The position numbers and the translations under genes were made by a program. From the NCBI RefSeq assembly GCF_014649755.1, contig NZ_BMTQ01000010.1, positions 231,045 to 295,044 on the forward strand: a DNA stretch of 64,000 nt, written 5' to 3'. The notes beneath the pieces were generated by a model. That model had not been told where the DNA came from. It searched no databases and worked only from the letters and a program-made list of their open reading frames with translations. Positions 1-8,273 of the stretch are shown here, piece by piece; within the stretch, counting starts at the first letter, position 1, and each line of letters opens with the position of its first letter. The DNA comes from Streptomyces litmocidini. Lineage in GTDB: Bacteria > Actinomycetota > Actinomycetes > Streptomycetales > Streptomycetaceae.

Positions 1-99
1 CGTCCAGGCGCGGACGGCGGCCGCGACGGGGGCGGTCAGGAGGTCGAGGCGGTCGGGGGCGGGCCGGGCCTCGTCGAAGTCTCCGATGGGTGCGCGCAT
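1..99 (-). CDS. Partial N-terminus, probably a YbaK/EbsC-type aminoacyl-tRNA deacylase
   Basis: Only the first 33 codons are inside the window; the gene reads leftward off the edge. The frame opens with ATG at 97-99 and begins MRAPIGDFDEARPAPDRL, which resembles my memory of streptomycete YbaK/EbsC proteins (Ala/Pro-tRNA editing deacylases). No catalytic part is visible, so the family call is tentative. It lies just downstream of, and on the same strand as, the XRE-cupin regulator gene (44 bases between them) and may be co-transcribed with it. Confidence 0.45.
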   Translation of the reverse strand, partial: MRAPIGDFDEARPAPDRLDLLTAPVAAAVRAWT

Positions 100-142
100 G
101 CGCCCCACGCTAACGGCCGCCGCCCGTGTCGGGGCGTCCGTC

Positions 143-715
143 TCAACGTACGGGCGGGATGGAGACGGCCATCGTCATCTCGACCGGCTCGTCGCCCTCG
201 TTGCGGTAGGTGTGCGCGACGTTCGCCTCGAAGACGGCGGAGGTGCCGGCGGGCATCGGGTGCTCCTCGCCGTCCACGACCAGGATGAGCGTGCCGGCGG
301 TGACGTGCAGCAGCTCGATCGTGCCTTCGGGGTGCGGGTCGGAGGCGGTGCCGTCACCGGGCATGAGGGTCCAGGACCAGAGCTCCAGCGGGCCGCGGGC
401 CTCCGTGCCGACCAGGAGGGTGGTGTGGCTGCCGGTGGGGGTGGACCACATCCGGACGGCCTGGCCGGGCGGGACGAGCCGGACCTGGGGGCCCTGCTCG
501 TGGTCGAGGAGCGTCGTGATGGAGACGCCGAGGGCGTCGGCCAGCTTCACCGTGGTGCCGACGCTGGGGTTGGTCCGGGCCTGCTCGATCTGGATGATCA
601 TGCCGCGGCTGACGCCGGCGCGTGCGGCGAGCGCGTCCAGGGTGAATCCCCGCTCCTTGCGCCAGCGCTTCAGGTTCCGGGCGAGCGACTGCGTGAGCTG
701 GTCGAGGTCCGACAC
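143..715 (-). CDS. XRE-family regulator with C-terminal cupin domain
   Basis: A 190-residue one-component DNA-binding regulator. Residues about 8-62 form an XRE/Cro helix-turn-helix (KERGFTLDALAARAGVSRG followed by IEQARTNPSVGTTVKLADALG). Residues about 90-185 form a cupin beta-barrel ending in a His-rich strand (VFEANVAHTYRNEGDEP) and would bind a small ligand. The GTG at 715 is preferred because it gives the usual SDLDQL family N-terminus and follows GGACGGAAC; an upstream TTG at 748 would add 11 residues. It is divergent from the EamA transporter gene at 820, so it probably controls that exporter and itself through the shared 104-base gap. The ligand is unknown. Confidence 0.85.
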   Translation of the reverse strand: MSDLDQLTQSLARNLKRWRKERGFTLDALAARAGVSRGMIIQIEQARTNPSVGTTVKLADALGVSITTLLDHEQGPQVRLVPPGQAVRMWSTPTGSHTTLLVGTEARGPLELWSWTLMPGDGTASDPHPEGTIELLHVTAGTLILVVDGEEHPMPAGTSAVFEANVAHTYRNEGDEPVEMTMAVSIPPVR

Positions 716-742
716 GTTCCGTCCAATATTCTGGATGACAGA

Positions 743-758
743 GTTCAATGAACTGAAC
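743..758. promoter_or_regulatory. Putative operator between XRE-cupin and EamA genes
   Basis: In the divergent gap the sequence GTTCAATGAACTGAAC contains the near-perfect dyad GTTCA-A-TGAAC followed by a repeated TGAAC half-site. It is AT-rich against the local background and sits between the two starts, as expected for an autoregulatory XRE operator. Assignment to the regulator is inference. Confidence 0.4.
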
Positions 759-819
759 TACGGTGGGGTGCACCCGATGGTTCACTGCACTGTACTGCCG
801 CACGCCCTTGCGAGGATCC

Positions 820-1683
820 ATGACCGCCCTGTTCGCCCTGGCCACCAGCCTCCTCTGGGGCCTCGCCGACTTCGGGGGCGGACTCCTCACCCGCCGGTTC
901 CCCGCACTCACCGTCGTCGTGGTCTCCCAGGTGCTCGCGGCCCTCGTCCTGGGCACGGTCGTCCTCGCGACCGGCGCCCGGACCGAGGCGGGGCCCCAGC
1001 TCTGGTACGCGGTCGGAGCGGGCGTCGTCGGCCCGGCGGCCATGCTCGCGTTCTACAAGGCGCTCGCGCTGGGGCCCATGGGCGTGGTCTCCCCGCTCGG
1101 CTCGCTCGGCGTCGTCGTCCCCGTCTCCGTCGGCCTGCTCGTCGGCGACCGGCCGGGGCTGCTCCAGTTCGCCGGCATCGGCGTGGCGGTCCTCGGCGTG
1201 GTGCTCGCGGGCGGACCGGAGCTGCGCGGGGCGCCCGTCCAGCGCCGGGCGGTCCTGCTGACCCTGGTCGCCGCCTTCGGGTTCGGCTCGGTGATGGCGC
1301 TCATCGCCGAGGCGTCCACGACCGTCACGGGCCTGTTCCTCGCCCTGTTCGTCCAGCGCGTCACCAACGTCCTGGTCGGCGGCGGGGCCCTGTACGCCTC
1401 GGTGCGCCGCGGCGGCCGCGCGCTCCCCGGGGGCGGGGCCCGTGCCGTGGGCGCCGCGCTCCCGGCCCTGGCCTTCGTGGGCCTCGCGGACGTCGCCGCC
1501 AACGGTACGTACGCGGTGGCCGCGCAGCAGGGCCCGGTCACCGTCGCCGCCGTCCTCGCCAGCCTCTATCCGGTCGTCACGGCCCTCGCGGCCCGCGGCG
1601 TGCTCAAGGAACGCCTCCGCGCCGTCCAGGCAGCGGGCGCGGGCCTGGCCCTGGTGGGCACGGTCCTCCTGGCGACGGGCTAG
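820..1683 (+). CDS. EamA/DMT-family drug/metabolite exporter
   Basis: A 287-residue integral membrane protein with about ten hydrophobic segments arranged as two EamA repeats. The first repeat begins FALATSLLWGLADFGGGL, and the second has the typical end TVAAVLASLYPVVTALAAR with the LKERL turn. The ATG at 820 is chosen because hydrophobicity starts immediately and a GAGG precedes it; an ATG at 763 would add an unlikely hydrophilic leader. The substrate cannot be read from sequence. The divergent XRE-cupin regulator is the likely controller. It is one of four EamA-type genes in the window. Confidence 0.85.
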   Translation: MTALFALATSLLWGLADFGGGLLTRRFPALTVVVVSQVLAALVLGTVVLATGARTEAGPQLWYAVGAGVVGPAAMLAFYKALALGPMGVVSPLGSLGVVVPVSVGLLVGDRPGLLQFAGIGVAVLGVVLAGGPELRGAPVQRRAVLLTLVAAFGFGSVMALIAEASTTVTGLFLALFVQRVTNVLVGGGALYASVRRGGRALPGGGARAVGAALPALAFVGLADVAANGTYAVAAQQGPVTVAAVLASLYPVVTALAARGVLKERLRAVQAAGAGLALVGTVLLATG

Positions 1684-1699
1684 GGAGCGTCCTGCCGAT

Positions 1700-1750
1700 C
1701 GGGCCGGATCAGGGAACGGGCCGGATCAGGGAGCGGGGCGGATCAGGAGG
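1700..1750. repeat. Three tandem 17-bp imperfect repeats
   Basis: Three consecutive units of the form CGGGCCGGATCAGGGAA lie at 1700-1716, 1717-1733 and 1734-1750. They fill the gap between the convergent EamA and acyltransferase genes, and the last unit runs into the acyltransferase stop region. Probably slippage-derived; no function is evident. Confidence 0.6.
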
Positions 1751-2510
1751 GCACGGACTCGGAACTGCCCGCGCGCCGGGCCTCCCAGACCGCCAGCGCC
1801 GCGAGCTGCTCCGGGGTGACGTGCTCCGGGATCGGGGTCGGGGCGGGGGTGCGGAGCGGGGGCTGCCAGCCCTTCTCCCGGTCCCAGCTGCGGACGACCT
1901 TCGCCGGGGCGCCCGCCACGACCGAGTGGTCCGGGACCTCGCCGCGCACCACCGCGCCCGCCGCGACCACGACGTTGCGGCCGAGGCGCGCACCGGGAAG
2001 GACCACGGCGCCCGTGCCGAGCCAGCAGCCGGGGCCGATGGAGACGGGTTCCGAGCGGGGCCACTGGCGGCCGACGGGCTCGTCCGGGTCGTCGTAACTG
2101 TGGTTCGTCGAGGTGATGTAGACGTACGGGCCGCAGTACGTGTCCGAGCCGATCGTCACCTTCGCGTCGGCGATGACGTGGCTGCCCCGCCCGAGGACGA
2201 CCCCGTCCCCCAGGGTCAGCACCGTGTCGGCCCCGAGGTCGAGGTCCGGCAGCATCCCCGCCGTCAGCGTGACCTGCTCGGCGATGATGCAGCACTCGCC
2301 GATCTCGATCCACGGCTCGCCGAAGACCGTGCCCTGCGGGAAGGCGAGCCGGGTGCCCGCGCCGAGGCGGCGGAAGCGCAGCTTCCCGGGATGCTCGGCG
2401 GTGACGGAACCGGCCCGCTGCACCCAGCGCCATCCGCCCTGCACGGCACGGGCGAGGACCCTGCGCCGCCAGGCGGCGAGGGATGAGAACGTGTTTCTGT
2501 TCCTGGGCAC
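1743..2510 (-). CDS. Hexapeptide-repeat (LbH) acyltransferase
   Basis: A 255-residue protein whose centre (about residues 60-215) is a left-handed beta-helix of hexapeptide turns, e.g. IEIGECCIIAEQVTLTAG, VVLGRGSHVIADAKVTIG and LGRNVVVAAGAVVRGEVPDH. It contains the maltose/galactoside O-acetyltransferase-like active-site stretch YITSTNHSYDDPDEPV with a probable catalytic His. It ends with the family hallmark VVAGAPAKVVR and an alpha-helical tail. It probably acetylates a sugar or surface-polymer hydroxyl using acetyl-CoA. It is divergent from the gamma-carbonic anhydrase-like gene, another LbH protein. The acceptor is unknown. Confidence 0.8.
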   Translation of the reverse strand: MPRNRNTFSSLAAWRRRVLARAVQGGWRWVQRAGSVTAEHPGKLRFRRLGAGTRLAFPQGTVFGEPWIEIGECCIIAEQVTLTAGMLPDLDLGADTVLTLGDGVVLGRGSHVIADAKVTIGSDTYCGPYVYITSTNHSYDDPDEPVGRQWPRSEPVSIGPGCWLGTGAVVLPGARLGRNVVVAAGAVVRGEVPDHSVVAGAPAKVVRSWDREKGWQPPLRTPAPTPIPEHVTPEQLAALAVWEARRAGSSESVPS

Positions 2511-2657
2511 CCGGCCACCGTAGTCGGAGCCGTCGTGCCTGATCAGTGCGGTGCGCTGTGATGTCCGTCATGAGCACGGCATAGGCTGCGCCCGGGGGCA
2601 CCCCCGGGCGTGACACGACGGCCGACGATCCCAGGATCCGACGATCAGGAGCGAACC

Positions 2658-3185
2658 ATGACAGAGGCGTTGATCAAGGGAGTGGGCGGCAAGGAGCCGC
2701 GCATCGACCCGACCGCCTTCACCGCCCCGACCTCCGTGGTGCTCGGCGAGGTCACGCTCGGCGCCCGCGCCGGCATCTGGTACCACGCGGTGCTGCGGGC
2801 GGACTGCGGTCCGATCGCGATCGGCGAGGACTCCAACGTCCAGGACAACTGCACGGTCCACGTCGACCCCGGCTTCCCCGTCTCGATCGGGGACCGGGTG
2901 ACCGTGGGACACAACGCGACCGTGCACGGCTGCGTGATCGAGGACGACGTGCTCGTCGGCATGGGCGCGACCGTCCTCAACGGGGCCCGGATCGGAGCCG
3001 GCTCGCTCGTCGCCGCCCAGGCGCTCGTCCCGCAGGGGATGGAGGTCCCGCCGGGCTCGCTGGTCGCGGGCGTCCCGGCGAAGGTGCGCCGTCCGCTGAC
3101 CGACGAGGAGAAGGCGGGGATCCGTCTGAACGCCGAGATGTACCTGCACCTCGCCAAGGTCCACGCCGAGGCCTTCGAGGACTGA
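2658..3185 (+). CDS. Gamma-class carbonic anhydrase family protein
   Basis: A 175-residue left-handed beta-helix protein of the gamma-carbonic anhydrase/YrdA type. The motifs WYHAVLRADCGPIAIG, SNVQDNCTVHVD and VTVGHNATVHGC supply the family's Arg, Asp, Gln and metal-binding His positions (the His residues of TVHVD, VGHNA and VHGC). The C-terminal helix follows VAGVPAKVRR. The ATG at 2658 has a CAGGAGCG ribosome site, whereas an upstream ATG at 2610 lacks one. It is probably a trimeric cytosolic zinc enzyme or CO2/acyl-binding relative; activity is not guaranteed for this subfamily. Confidence 0.85.
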   Translation: MTEALIKGVGGKEPRIDPTAFTAPTSVVLGEVTLGARAGIWYHAVLRADCGPIAIGEDSNVQDNCTVHVDPGFPVSIGDRVTVGHNATVHGCVIEDDVLVGMGATVLNGARIGAGSLVAAQALVPQGMEVPPGSLVAGVPAKVRRPLTDEEKAGIRLNAEMYLHLAKVHAEAFED

Positions 3186-3195
3186 GGCCCGGTAC

Positions 3196-3234
3196 GGCGG
3201 AGGGCGGCGCCGCACCACGGGGCCGCCCTCCGCC
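3196..3234. terminator. Hairpin terminator after the carbonic anhydrase-like gene
   Basis: Arms at 3196-3208 and 3222-3234 (GGCGGAGGGCGGC and its complement) form a perfect 13-bp stem with a 13-base loop, 10 bases after the stop codon. There is no clear U-tract, as is common for streptomycete terminators. Confidence 0.7.
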
Positions 3235-3306
3235 GCACGGAGCGGAGGGCGGGGCACCGCGGAGAGCGGGGGCACCGCACGACGGGAGCCGCGCGCCCAC
3301 CGCACG

Positions 3307-3343
3307 GCGGAGGGCGGCACCCGTCCGGGGTGCCGCCCTCCGC
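3307..3343. terminator. Second hairpin with the same stem motif, facing dedA
   Basis: Arms at 3307-3322 and 3328-3343 give a perfect 16-bp stem with a 5-base loop. It repeats the GCGGAGGGCGGC core of the hairpin at 3196 and lies 22 bases from the convergent dedA-like stop. The pair probably insulates the convergent genes. Confidence 0.7.
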
Positions 3344-3365
3344 TCCGTACGCGTGCGGTCCGCGC

Positions 3366-4019
3366 TCAGTCCGTCGCGGGGACCGGCTCCCGCTCCGCGG
3401 CCTCGGCCCGCTGCGCCGCCGCTTTCCTGGCGCGGTTCCTGACGACCAGCATCGAGGCGACGCCGATCAGCACGGCGAGGACGAGGCCCAGCCAGGAGAA
3501 GCGCTTGAGCCAGGCCTCGGCGACGACGCCGACCGAGTAGATGACGGCCGTGGTGCCGCCGGCCCACACGATGCCGCCGAGGACGTTGGCGATGAGGAAC
3601 TTCCAGTACGGCATGTGCAGGACGCCCGCGAGCGGCCCCGCGAAGATGCGGAGGAGGGCGATGAAGCGGCCGAAGAAGACCGCCCACATGCCCCACTTCT
3701 GGAAGGACTGCTCGGCGAGCCCGACGTTGGCCTCGCTGAAGTGCTTGGGGAACTTCCCGCCCAGCCAGGCGAGCAGCGGCCGTCCGCCCTTGCGGCCGAT
3801 CGCGTATCCGATCGAGTCGCCGACGATCGCGCCGGCGGTGGCGCAGGCGCCGAGGACGTACGGGTTGATGTCGCCGTGCTGCGAGGCGAGCAGCGCCGAG
3901 CTCACGAGCACGATCTCGCCGGGGAGCGGGATGCCCAGGCTCTCCAGCCCGATCACCACCGCCACAAGGACGTAGACGGCGACCGCGGGGATCGTCTCCA
4001 GCCACTCCTGGACGTGCAA
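3366..4019 (-). CDS. DedA-family membrane protein
   Basis: A 217-residue polytopic protein of the DedA/SNARE-associated family. The hallmark segments are ESLGIPLPGEIVLVSSA, GDSIGYAIGRKGG and the re-entrant WAVFFGRFIALLRIFAGPLAG with the conserved Gly/Arg. DedA proteins are undecaprenyl-phosphate or phospholipid translocases or proton-coupled transport components. The start is taken as the TTG at 4019 (LHVQEWLET) because GGGAGGAAGCACG places a good ribosome site seven bases upstream and the first helix then starts normally; a longer frame would add a low-complexity leader. Confidence 0.85.
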   Translation of the reverse strand: MHVQEWLETIPAVAVYVLVAVVIGLESLGIPLPGEIVLVSSALLASQHGDINPYVLGACATAGAIVGDSIGYAIGRKGGRPLLAWLGGKFPKHFSEANVGLAEQSFQKWGMWAVFFGRFIALLRIFAGPLAGVLHMPYWKFLIANVLGGIVWAGGTTAVIYSVGVVAEAWLKRFSWLGLVLAVLIGVASMLVVRNRARKAAAQRAEAAEREPVPATD

Positions 4020-4193
4020 CGTGCTTCCTCCCGTATCGGCTGCTCGGCTGCTCGATGGCCCGGACTCACCTCGACGGGCACGCCGTCGAAGCCTACCCCG
4101 GCCGGTGGGACGAGGCCCTCGGTGAGCGCCGCCCCCCATACGGACGCCCCCGCACCCCGGAGGGTTGCGAGGGCGGCGCGCGGCGGTCCGGGA

Positions 4194-4646
4194 TCAGGCG
4201 TTCGGGCGCAGGGTCCAGACGACGGTCATCTCGCCGGTCACGGCGCCGTCCTCGCGGGTGATGTCGATCCGCACGGGGAACTCCGGTCGCCGTCCGGCGT
4301 CGAGTTCGGCGACGACCTCGGCGGCCGGGCGGCCGAGGGTGGCGGTGGCCGTGACGACGCCCATGGCCAGCTTCTTGTAGCCGATCTCGGCCTTGACGGC
4401 GAGCGGGACCGCGCGGCCCAGCTGGTCGCCGAAGGCGGCGAGCACGATGGCGCCGCTGGCGGACTCGGCGAGGGTGAACATCGCTCCGGCGTGCGGGCCG
4501 CCGACGTGGTTGTGGTAGGCGGGCTGGTCCGGGAGGCGCACGACGGCGCGCTCGGCGGTGGTCTCCAGGAACTCCAGGTTCAGGGTTCCGGCCATGGGGA
4601 CCGTGGCGGCGAGCATCTCGCCGACGGACATCTGGTCTGCGCTCAT
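4194..4646 (-). CDS. PaaI/DUF4442-type hotdog-fold thioesterase
   Basis: A 150-residue protein with a single hotdog domain. The region YHNHVGGPHAGAMFTLAESASG corresponds to the PaaI/DUF4442 nucleophile helix, followed by the strands AVKAEIGYKKLAMGVVTA and FPVRIDITREDG. Such proteins hydrolyse acyl-CoA or are orphan relatives. The ATG at 4646 (MSADQMSV) is used because upstream sequence is proline/arginine-rich and unlikely to be coding. Substrate unknown. The divergent neighbour is the Pro/Gln-rich membrane protein gene. Confidence 0.75.
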   Translation of the reverse strand: MSADQMSVGEMLAATVPMAGTLNLEFLETTAERAVVRLPDQPAYHNHVGGPHAGAMFTLAESASGAIVLAAFGDQLGRAVPLAVKAEIGYKKLAMGVVTATATLGRPAAEVVAELDAGRRPEFPVRIDITREDGAVTGEMTVVWTLRPNA

Positions 4647-4752
4647 GGACCGTGATGTTACCCACCAGTAGCAGCCTTGGCCATCCCCCGCCCGGGCCCG
4701 GTCCGGGGGCGGGCGTGGTCGAGCGGCCCCCGCACCTCTATGGTTACTGGCC

Positions 4753-5868
4753 ATGTGGCCAGGACAGCAGCCGCCCGGGGGCGAGCAGAACCCGCAGGAC
4801 CAGAATCAGAACCCCTACCAGCAGTCGGGGTACCAGCAGCCGAACCCGTATCAGCAGCAGCCGGCCCAACCCGGGTATCCGCAGCAGCCGCCGACGCAGC
4901 CCGGCTACCCGCAGCAGCCGCCGGCCCAGCCGGGCTACCCGCAGCAGGGGTACGCCCAGCAGCCGGGCTACCCCAACCCGTACCAGCAGCCGACCGTGCC
5001 GCAGCAGTACGCGGTGCCCGGCCCCGGACAGCCCGGCGGGCCCGACGGCGGGAAGAAGAAGCAGACGACGCTCGTGGCGATCGTCGCCGCCACCGCCGTG
5101 GTCGTGGCGGCCGGAGTCACCGGCTTCCTCGTGCTCGGCAAGGACGACGACCGGAAGAACACCGCCGACGACCCCAAGCCGTCCGCCACCGCCTCCGCGG
5201 CGCCCTCGTCCGCCCCGGCGCCCTCCCCGAGCCAGTCGATCGCCAACCCGCGCGACGGCGCGGCGCAGCAGCCGACGATCCCCGGCTGGAAGGTCGTCTA
5301 CAACCCGAAGTACGGCACCCTCTTCGACGTCCCGCCGGAGTGGGAGGTGCACAAGCCGGGCTCGATCACCTTCTTCGAGGACGAGAAGAAGGGCGGCGGC
5401 GTCCCGCTGGTCACGATGTCCAGCCCCACGAGCCTCAAGACCAAGTGGTGCGCCTACGACGTCGACAAGAACGGCACCGACGAGACCTGGAGCCTGGCCA
5501 CCGCCGGCACCAAGGGCGGTCAGGGCGCCAAGGACACCGCGGCCGCCGCGCGCGGCGAGGCCGGCACGTGGGTGTGGGGCGGCTACGCCCAGCACATGCC
5601 GCAGAGCACCATCAAGATCACCAAACCCGTGCCGTACACCACGAAGTCCGGCCTCACCGGCAGCCTGGCGACCGCCACGGCGCCGGGCGTCAAGAAGCGC
5701 AACAGGTGCGAGACGGACGGCAAGTCCTACGCCTTCACCTTCAAGAACACGGCAGGCGACTTCTCGACCTGGGTGCTCTACGGGGCCGACGGCGTCAAGG
5801 ACGAGCTGCCCGACGCCACGATCCGGCAGATCCTCTCCACGGTCCGGCTCGCCCCCTCCGCGTCCTGA
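4753..5868 (+). CDS. Single-pass membrane protein with Pro/Gln/Tyr-rich cytoplasmic N-terminus
   Basis: A 371-residue protein with three parts. Residues 1-100 are a low-complexity Pro/Gln/Gly/Tyr region with repeated QPGYPQQPP units. Residues about 106-129 form one membrane helix (TLVAIVAATAVVVAAGVTGF) preceded by KKK, indicating a cytoplasmic N-terminus. An acidic/Ala-Pro linker then leads to a secreted domain of about 200 residues beginning PGWKVVYNPKYGTLFDVP. I do not recognise the external domain. There is no ribosome site before ATG 4753, but a TATGGT -10-like element at 4739-4744 suggests a leaderless transcript. Similar proline-rich membrane proteins are common in streptomycetes. Confidence 0.75.
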   Translation: MWPGQQPPGGEQNPQDQNQNPYQQSGYQQPNPYQQQPAQPGYPQQPPTQPGYPQQPPAQPGYPQQGYAQQPGYPNPYQQPTVPQQYAVPGPGQPGGPDGGKKKQTTLVAIVAATAVVVAAGVTGFLVLGKDDDRKNTADDPKPSATASAAPSSAPAPSPSQSIANPRDGAAQQPTIPGWKVVYNPKYGTLFDVPPEWEVHKPGSITFFEDEKKGGGVPLVTMSSPTSLKTKWCAYDVDKNGTDETWSLATAGTKGGQGAKDTAAAARGEAGTWVWGGYAQHMPQSTIKITKPVPYTTKSGLTGSLATATAPGVKKRNRCETDGKSYAFTFKNTAGDFSTWVLYGADGVKDELPDATIRQILSTVRLAPSAS

Positions 5869-5875
5869 CCACCCG

Positions 5876-5909
5876 TCCGCCGGGGCCGCCGTGCCGGCCC
5901 CGGCGGACG
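5876..5909 (+). terminator. Hairpin terminator
   Basis: Arms at 5876-5889 and 5896-5909 form a perfect 14-bp GC stem with a 6-base loop, 8 bases downstream of the Pro/Gln-rich membrane protein stop codon. Confidence 0.7.
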
Positions 5910-5979
5910 GCTCCCAAAGGCCGGCGGACCTCCCGATATCCGGTTGGCAGCACGGGGAGGAGCCGGGGATAGTCCCGGG

Positions 5980-7302
5980 GTGACATCACCCGCCGCCTCC
6001 CCCCGCCAGGCACCGTCCCGCTCCCGCCGCCCCGAGTGGGCCGGCCGCAACTACCTCCTGCTCACCGCCGCCACCGTCGTGACCAACCTCGGCACGCACG
6101 GCGCGCTGATCGCCACGACCTGGGCGGTCTTCGACGCCGGGGGCGACGCCGGCGACGTGGGCCTGGTGGCCATGGCGCGTTTCGCGCCCCTGGTCCTCTT
6201 CCTTCTCATCGGCGGCGCAGTGGCCGACCGGATGCCCCGGCACCGGGTGATGGTCGCCGCCAACGCCCTCAACTGCGTCTCGCAGGCCGCCTTCGCCGCC
6301 CTCGTGCTCTCCGGTGAGGCCCGCGTCTGGCAGATGATGGTGCTCACCGCGCTCTGCGGCACCGGCCAGGCCTTCTTCAACCCGGCGGCCGAAGGCATGC
6401 TCATGTCCAGCGTCAGCGGCGAGCAGGCGAGCCGTGCCTTCGCCGTCTTCCGGATGGCGATGCACGGCGCCGCCATCGGCGGCGCGGCGCTCGGCGGCGC
6501 GCTCGTCGCCTTCGTCGGACCGGGCTGGGTGCTCGCGATCGACGCGGTCGCCTTCGCCGTCGCGGGCGGCCTGCGCGCCTTCCTCGACGTGAGCGGCATC
6601 CCGGACCGCGCGCCCGGCGGCGGGCTCTTCGCCGATCTTCGGGAGGGCTGGCGGGAGTTCGTCGGCCGGCCCTGGCTGTGGTCGGTCGTCGCGCAGTTCT
6701 CGGTGGTGGTGGCCCTGATCGGGGCGGTCGAGGCGGTGTACGGACCACTGGTCGCCCGGGACGCGCTGGGCGGCTCGCGCCCCTGGGGCATCGCGCTCGC
6801 CGCGTACGGGGCGGGAACGGTCGCGGGCGCCGTCCTGATGACCCGGTGGAAACCGCGCCGGATGCTCTTCGTCGGCACCCTGTGCGTCTTCCCGATCGCC
6901 CTGCCCTCCGCCGCGCTCGCCGTGCCGCTGGACGCGGCCGGTCTGACGGCGGCGATGTTCGTCAGCGGGACGGCGATCGAGGTCTTCGGCGTCTCGTGGA
7001 TGACGACCATGCACCAGGAGATCCCGGAGGAGAAGCTGTCCCGGGTCTCGGCGTACGACTGGTTCGGCTCGACGGCGCTGCTGCCGCTGTCCACGGCCCT
7101 GGCGGGCCCGGCGGAGAGCGCCTTCGGCCGGAGCGAGGCGCTGTGGGGCGCGGCGGCGCTGATGACGGTCGTCACCGCGCTCGTCCTCCTGGTGCCGGAC
7201 GTACGGAACCTGACGCGCCGTCCGCACCCGAAGCGGGTCGCGGGCGTCCCCGCCCCCGGCGCCTCAGCCGATGCCGAAGGCGCCCTCCGGGGGAACGGGT
7301 GA
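5980..7302 (+). CDS. MFS exporter, EntS/MFS_3-like
   Basis: A major facilitator superfamily protein of about 440 residues with twelve predicted helices. The loop 2-3 motif is GGAVADRMPRHRVMV (G-x-x-x-D-R-x-x-R), the best single MFS marker. The sequence resembles enterobactin-exporter-type MFS_3 members (FNPAAEGMLMSSVSGEQASRA and the C-terminal MTTMHQEIPEEKLSRVSAYDW). GTG at 5980 is the chosen start; an upstream ATG at 5944 in frame is possible, and no ribosome site is decisive. Substrate unknown. It converges on the spermidine synthase-like gene with a 39-base tail overlap. Confidence 0.8.
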   Translation: MTSPAASPRQAPSRSRRPEWAGRNYLLLTAATVVTNLGTHGALIATTWAVFDAGGDAGDVGLVAMARFAPLVLFLLIGGAVADRMPRHRVMVAANALNCVSQAAFAALVLSGEARVWQMMVLTALCGTGQAFFNPAAEGMLMSSVSGEQASRAFAVFRMAMHGAAIGGAALGGALVAFVGPGWVLAIDAVAFAVAGGLRAFLDVSGIPDRAPGGGLFADLREGWREFVGRPWLWSVVAQFSVVVALIGAVEAVYGPLVARDALGGSRPWGIALAAYGAGTVAGAVLMTRWKPRRMLFVGTLCVFPIALPSAALAVPLDAAGLTAAMFVSGTAIEVFGVSWMTTMHQEIPEEKLSRVSAYDWFGSTALLPLSTALAGPAESAFGRSEALWGAAALMTVVTALVLLVPDVRNLTRRPHPKRVAGVPAPGASADAEGALRGNG

Positions 7303-8109
7303 CGGAACGGCCCCGGCGTCGAGGACCGGTCGCGCGTCGCCGGTGAACCGGTCGAGCGTCTTCCCGTGCTCCACGCGCGCGGGGAAGGCGTCGGCCGCCG
7401 CGCGCCGCGCGAGGCGGGCGGTGTCGATCTCCTCCCCGGAGGCGACGAGCACCGCGTTCCCGAAGCGGCGGCCGCGCAGCACGGCGGGCTCCGCGACGAG
7501 CGCCCGTTCGGGGAAGACGAGGGCGAAGGTGGCGAGCTGGGAGCGGAGGAAGGCGAAGGGCGCGCCGTCGGCCAGGTTGGCGGCGTAGAGGCCGCCGGGC
7601 CGCAGGACGCGCCGGACCTCGTGCGCGTACTCGACGGAGGTGAGGTGCGCGGGCACGCGCGAGCCGCCGAAGACGTCGCCCACGATCAGATCGGCCGAGG
7701 CGTCCGGCGCGGCCTCCAGCCAGGCGCGGGCGTCCGCGGCGTGCACGGTGGTCCCCGAGCCCCCGGGCAGCGGCAGGTGCTCCTCGACCAGGGCGAGCAG
7801 CCCCCGGTCGGCCTCGACGACGTCCTGACGGGAGCCGGGCCGGGTGACGGCGACGTACCGGGGCAGGGAGAGCGCCCCGCCGCCCAGGTGGAGGACGTCG
7901 AGGGGCGCCCCGGGTTCGGCGGCGCCGTCGACGACGTGGGCGAGGCGCCGCGCGTACTCGAACTCCAGGTACGCCGGATCGTCCAGGTCGACGTACGACT
8001 GCGGCGCGCCGTCGACCGTCAGGAGCCAGGCCCGCTCCCGGTCCACGTCGGGCATGAGGCGTGCGGTGCCCTGGTCGACCTCGCGGATGACGGGGATGTG
8101 CTCGTTCAC
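7264..8109 (-). CDS. Spermidine synthase-like SAM-binding protein
   Basis: A 281-residue class I SAM-type fold of the spermidine synthase family. DVLHLGGGALSLPRYVA is the nucleotide-binding glycine loop, DVVEADRGLLALVEEHL carries the acidic residue at the end of strand 2, and ADLIVGDVFGGSRVPAHLTS corresponds to the aminopropyltransferase catalytic Asp region. It lacks membrane segments. In actinobacteria such stand-alone proteins are often of unproven substrate. The GTG at 8109 is the likeliest start (VNEHIPVIREVD) although its GAGG is unusually close. It converges with the MFS gene. Confidence 0.75.
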   Translation of the reverse strand: MNEHIPVIREVDQGTARLMPDVDRERAWLLTVDGAPQSYVDLDDPAYLEFEYARRLAHVVDGAAEPGAPLDVLHLGGGALSLPRYVAVTRPGSRQDVVEADRGLLALVEEHLPLPGGSGTTVHAADARAWLEAAPDASADLIVGDVFGGSRVPAHLTSVEYAHEVRRVLRPGGLYAANLADGAPFAFLRSQLATFALVFPERALVAEPAVLRGRRFGNAVLVASGEEIDTARLARRAAADAFPARVEHGKTLDRFTGDARPVLDAGAVPSPVPPEGAFGIG

Positions 8110-8179
8110 GCCCTCATTGTCACCCGGTCGGAGGACGACGACGGCCTCGGCGTCCCCCGGCCCGCCCGACCCGGGCCCC

Positions 8180-8269
8180 TCACCCGACCCGCCCCGCCGC
8201 CCGACCCGCTCGTCCCTCGGCCCGTCACCCGGCCCGCCCCGCCGCCCGGCCCGCCCGTTCCTCGGCCCG
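8180..8269. repeat. Two tandem 45-bp repeats
   Basis: Units at 8180-8224 and 8225-8269, both starting TCACCCG and ending CTCGGCCCG, differ at only a few positions. They lie in the 164-base gap between the patatin and spermidine synthase-like genes. Probably a recent slippage duplication. Confidence 0.6.
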
Positions 8270-8273
8270 CCCG

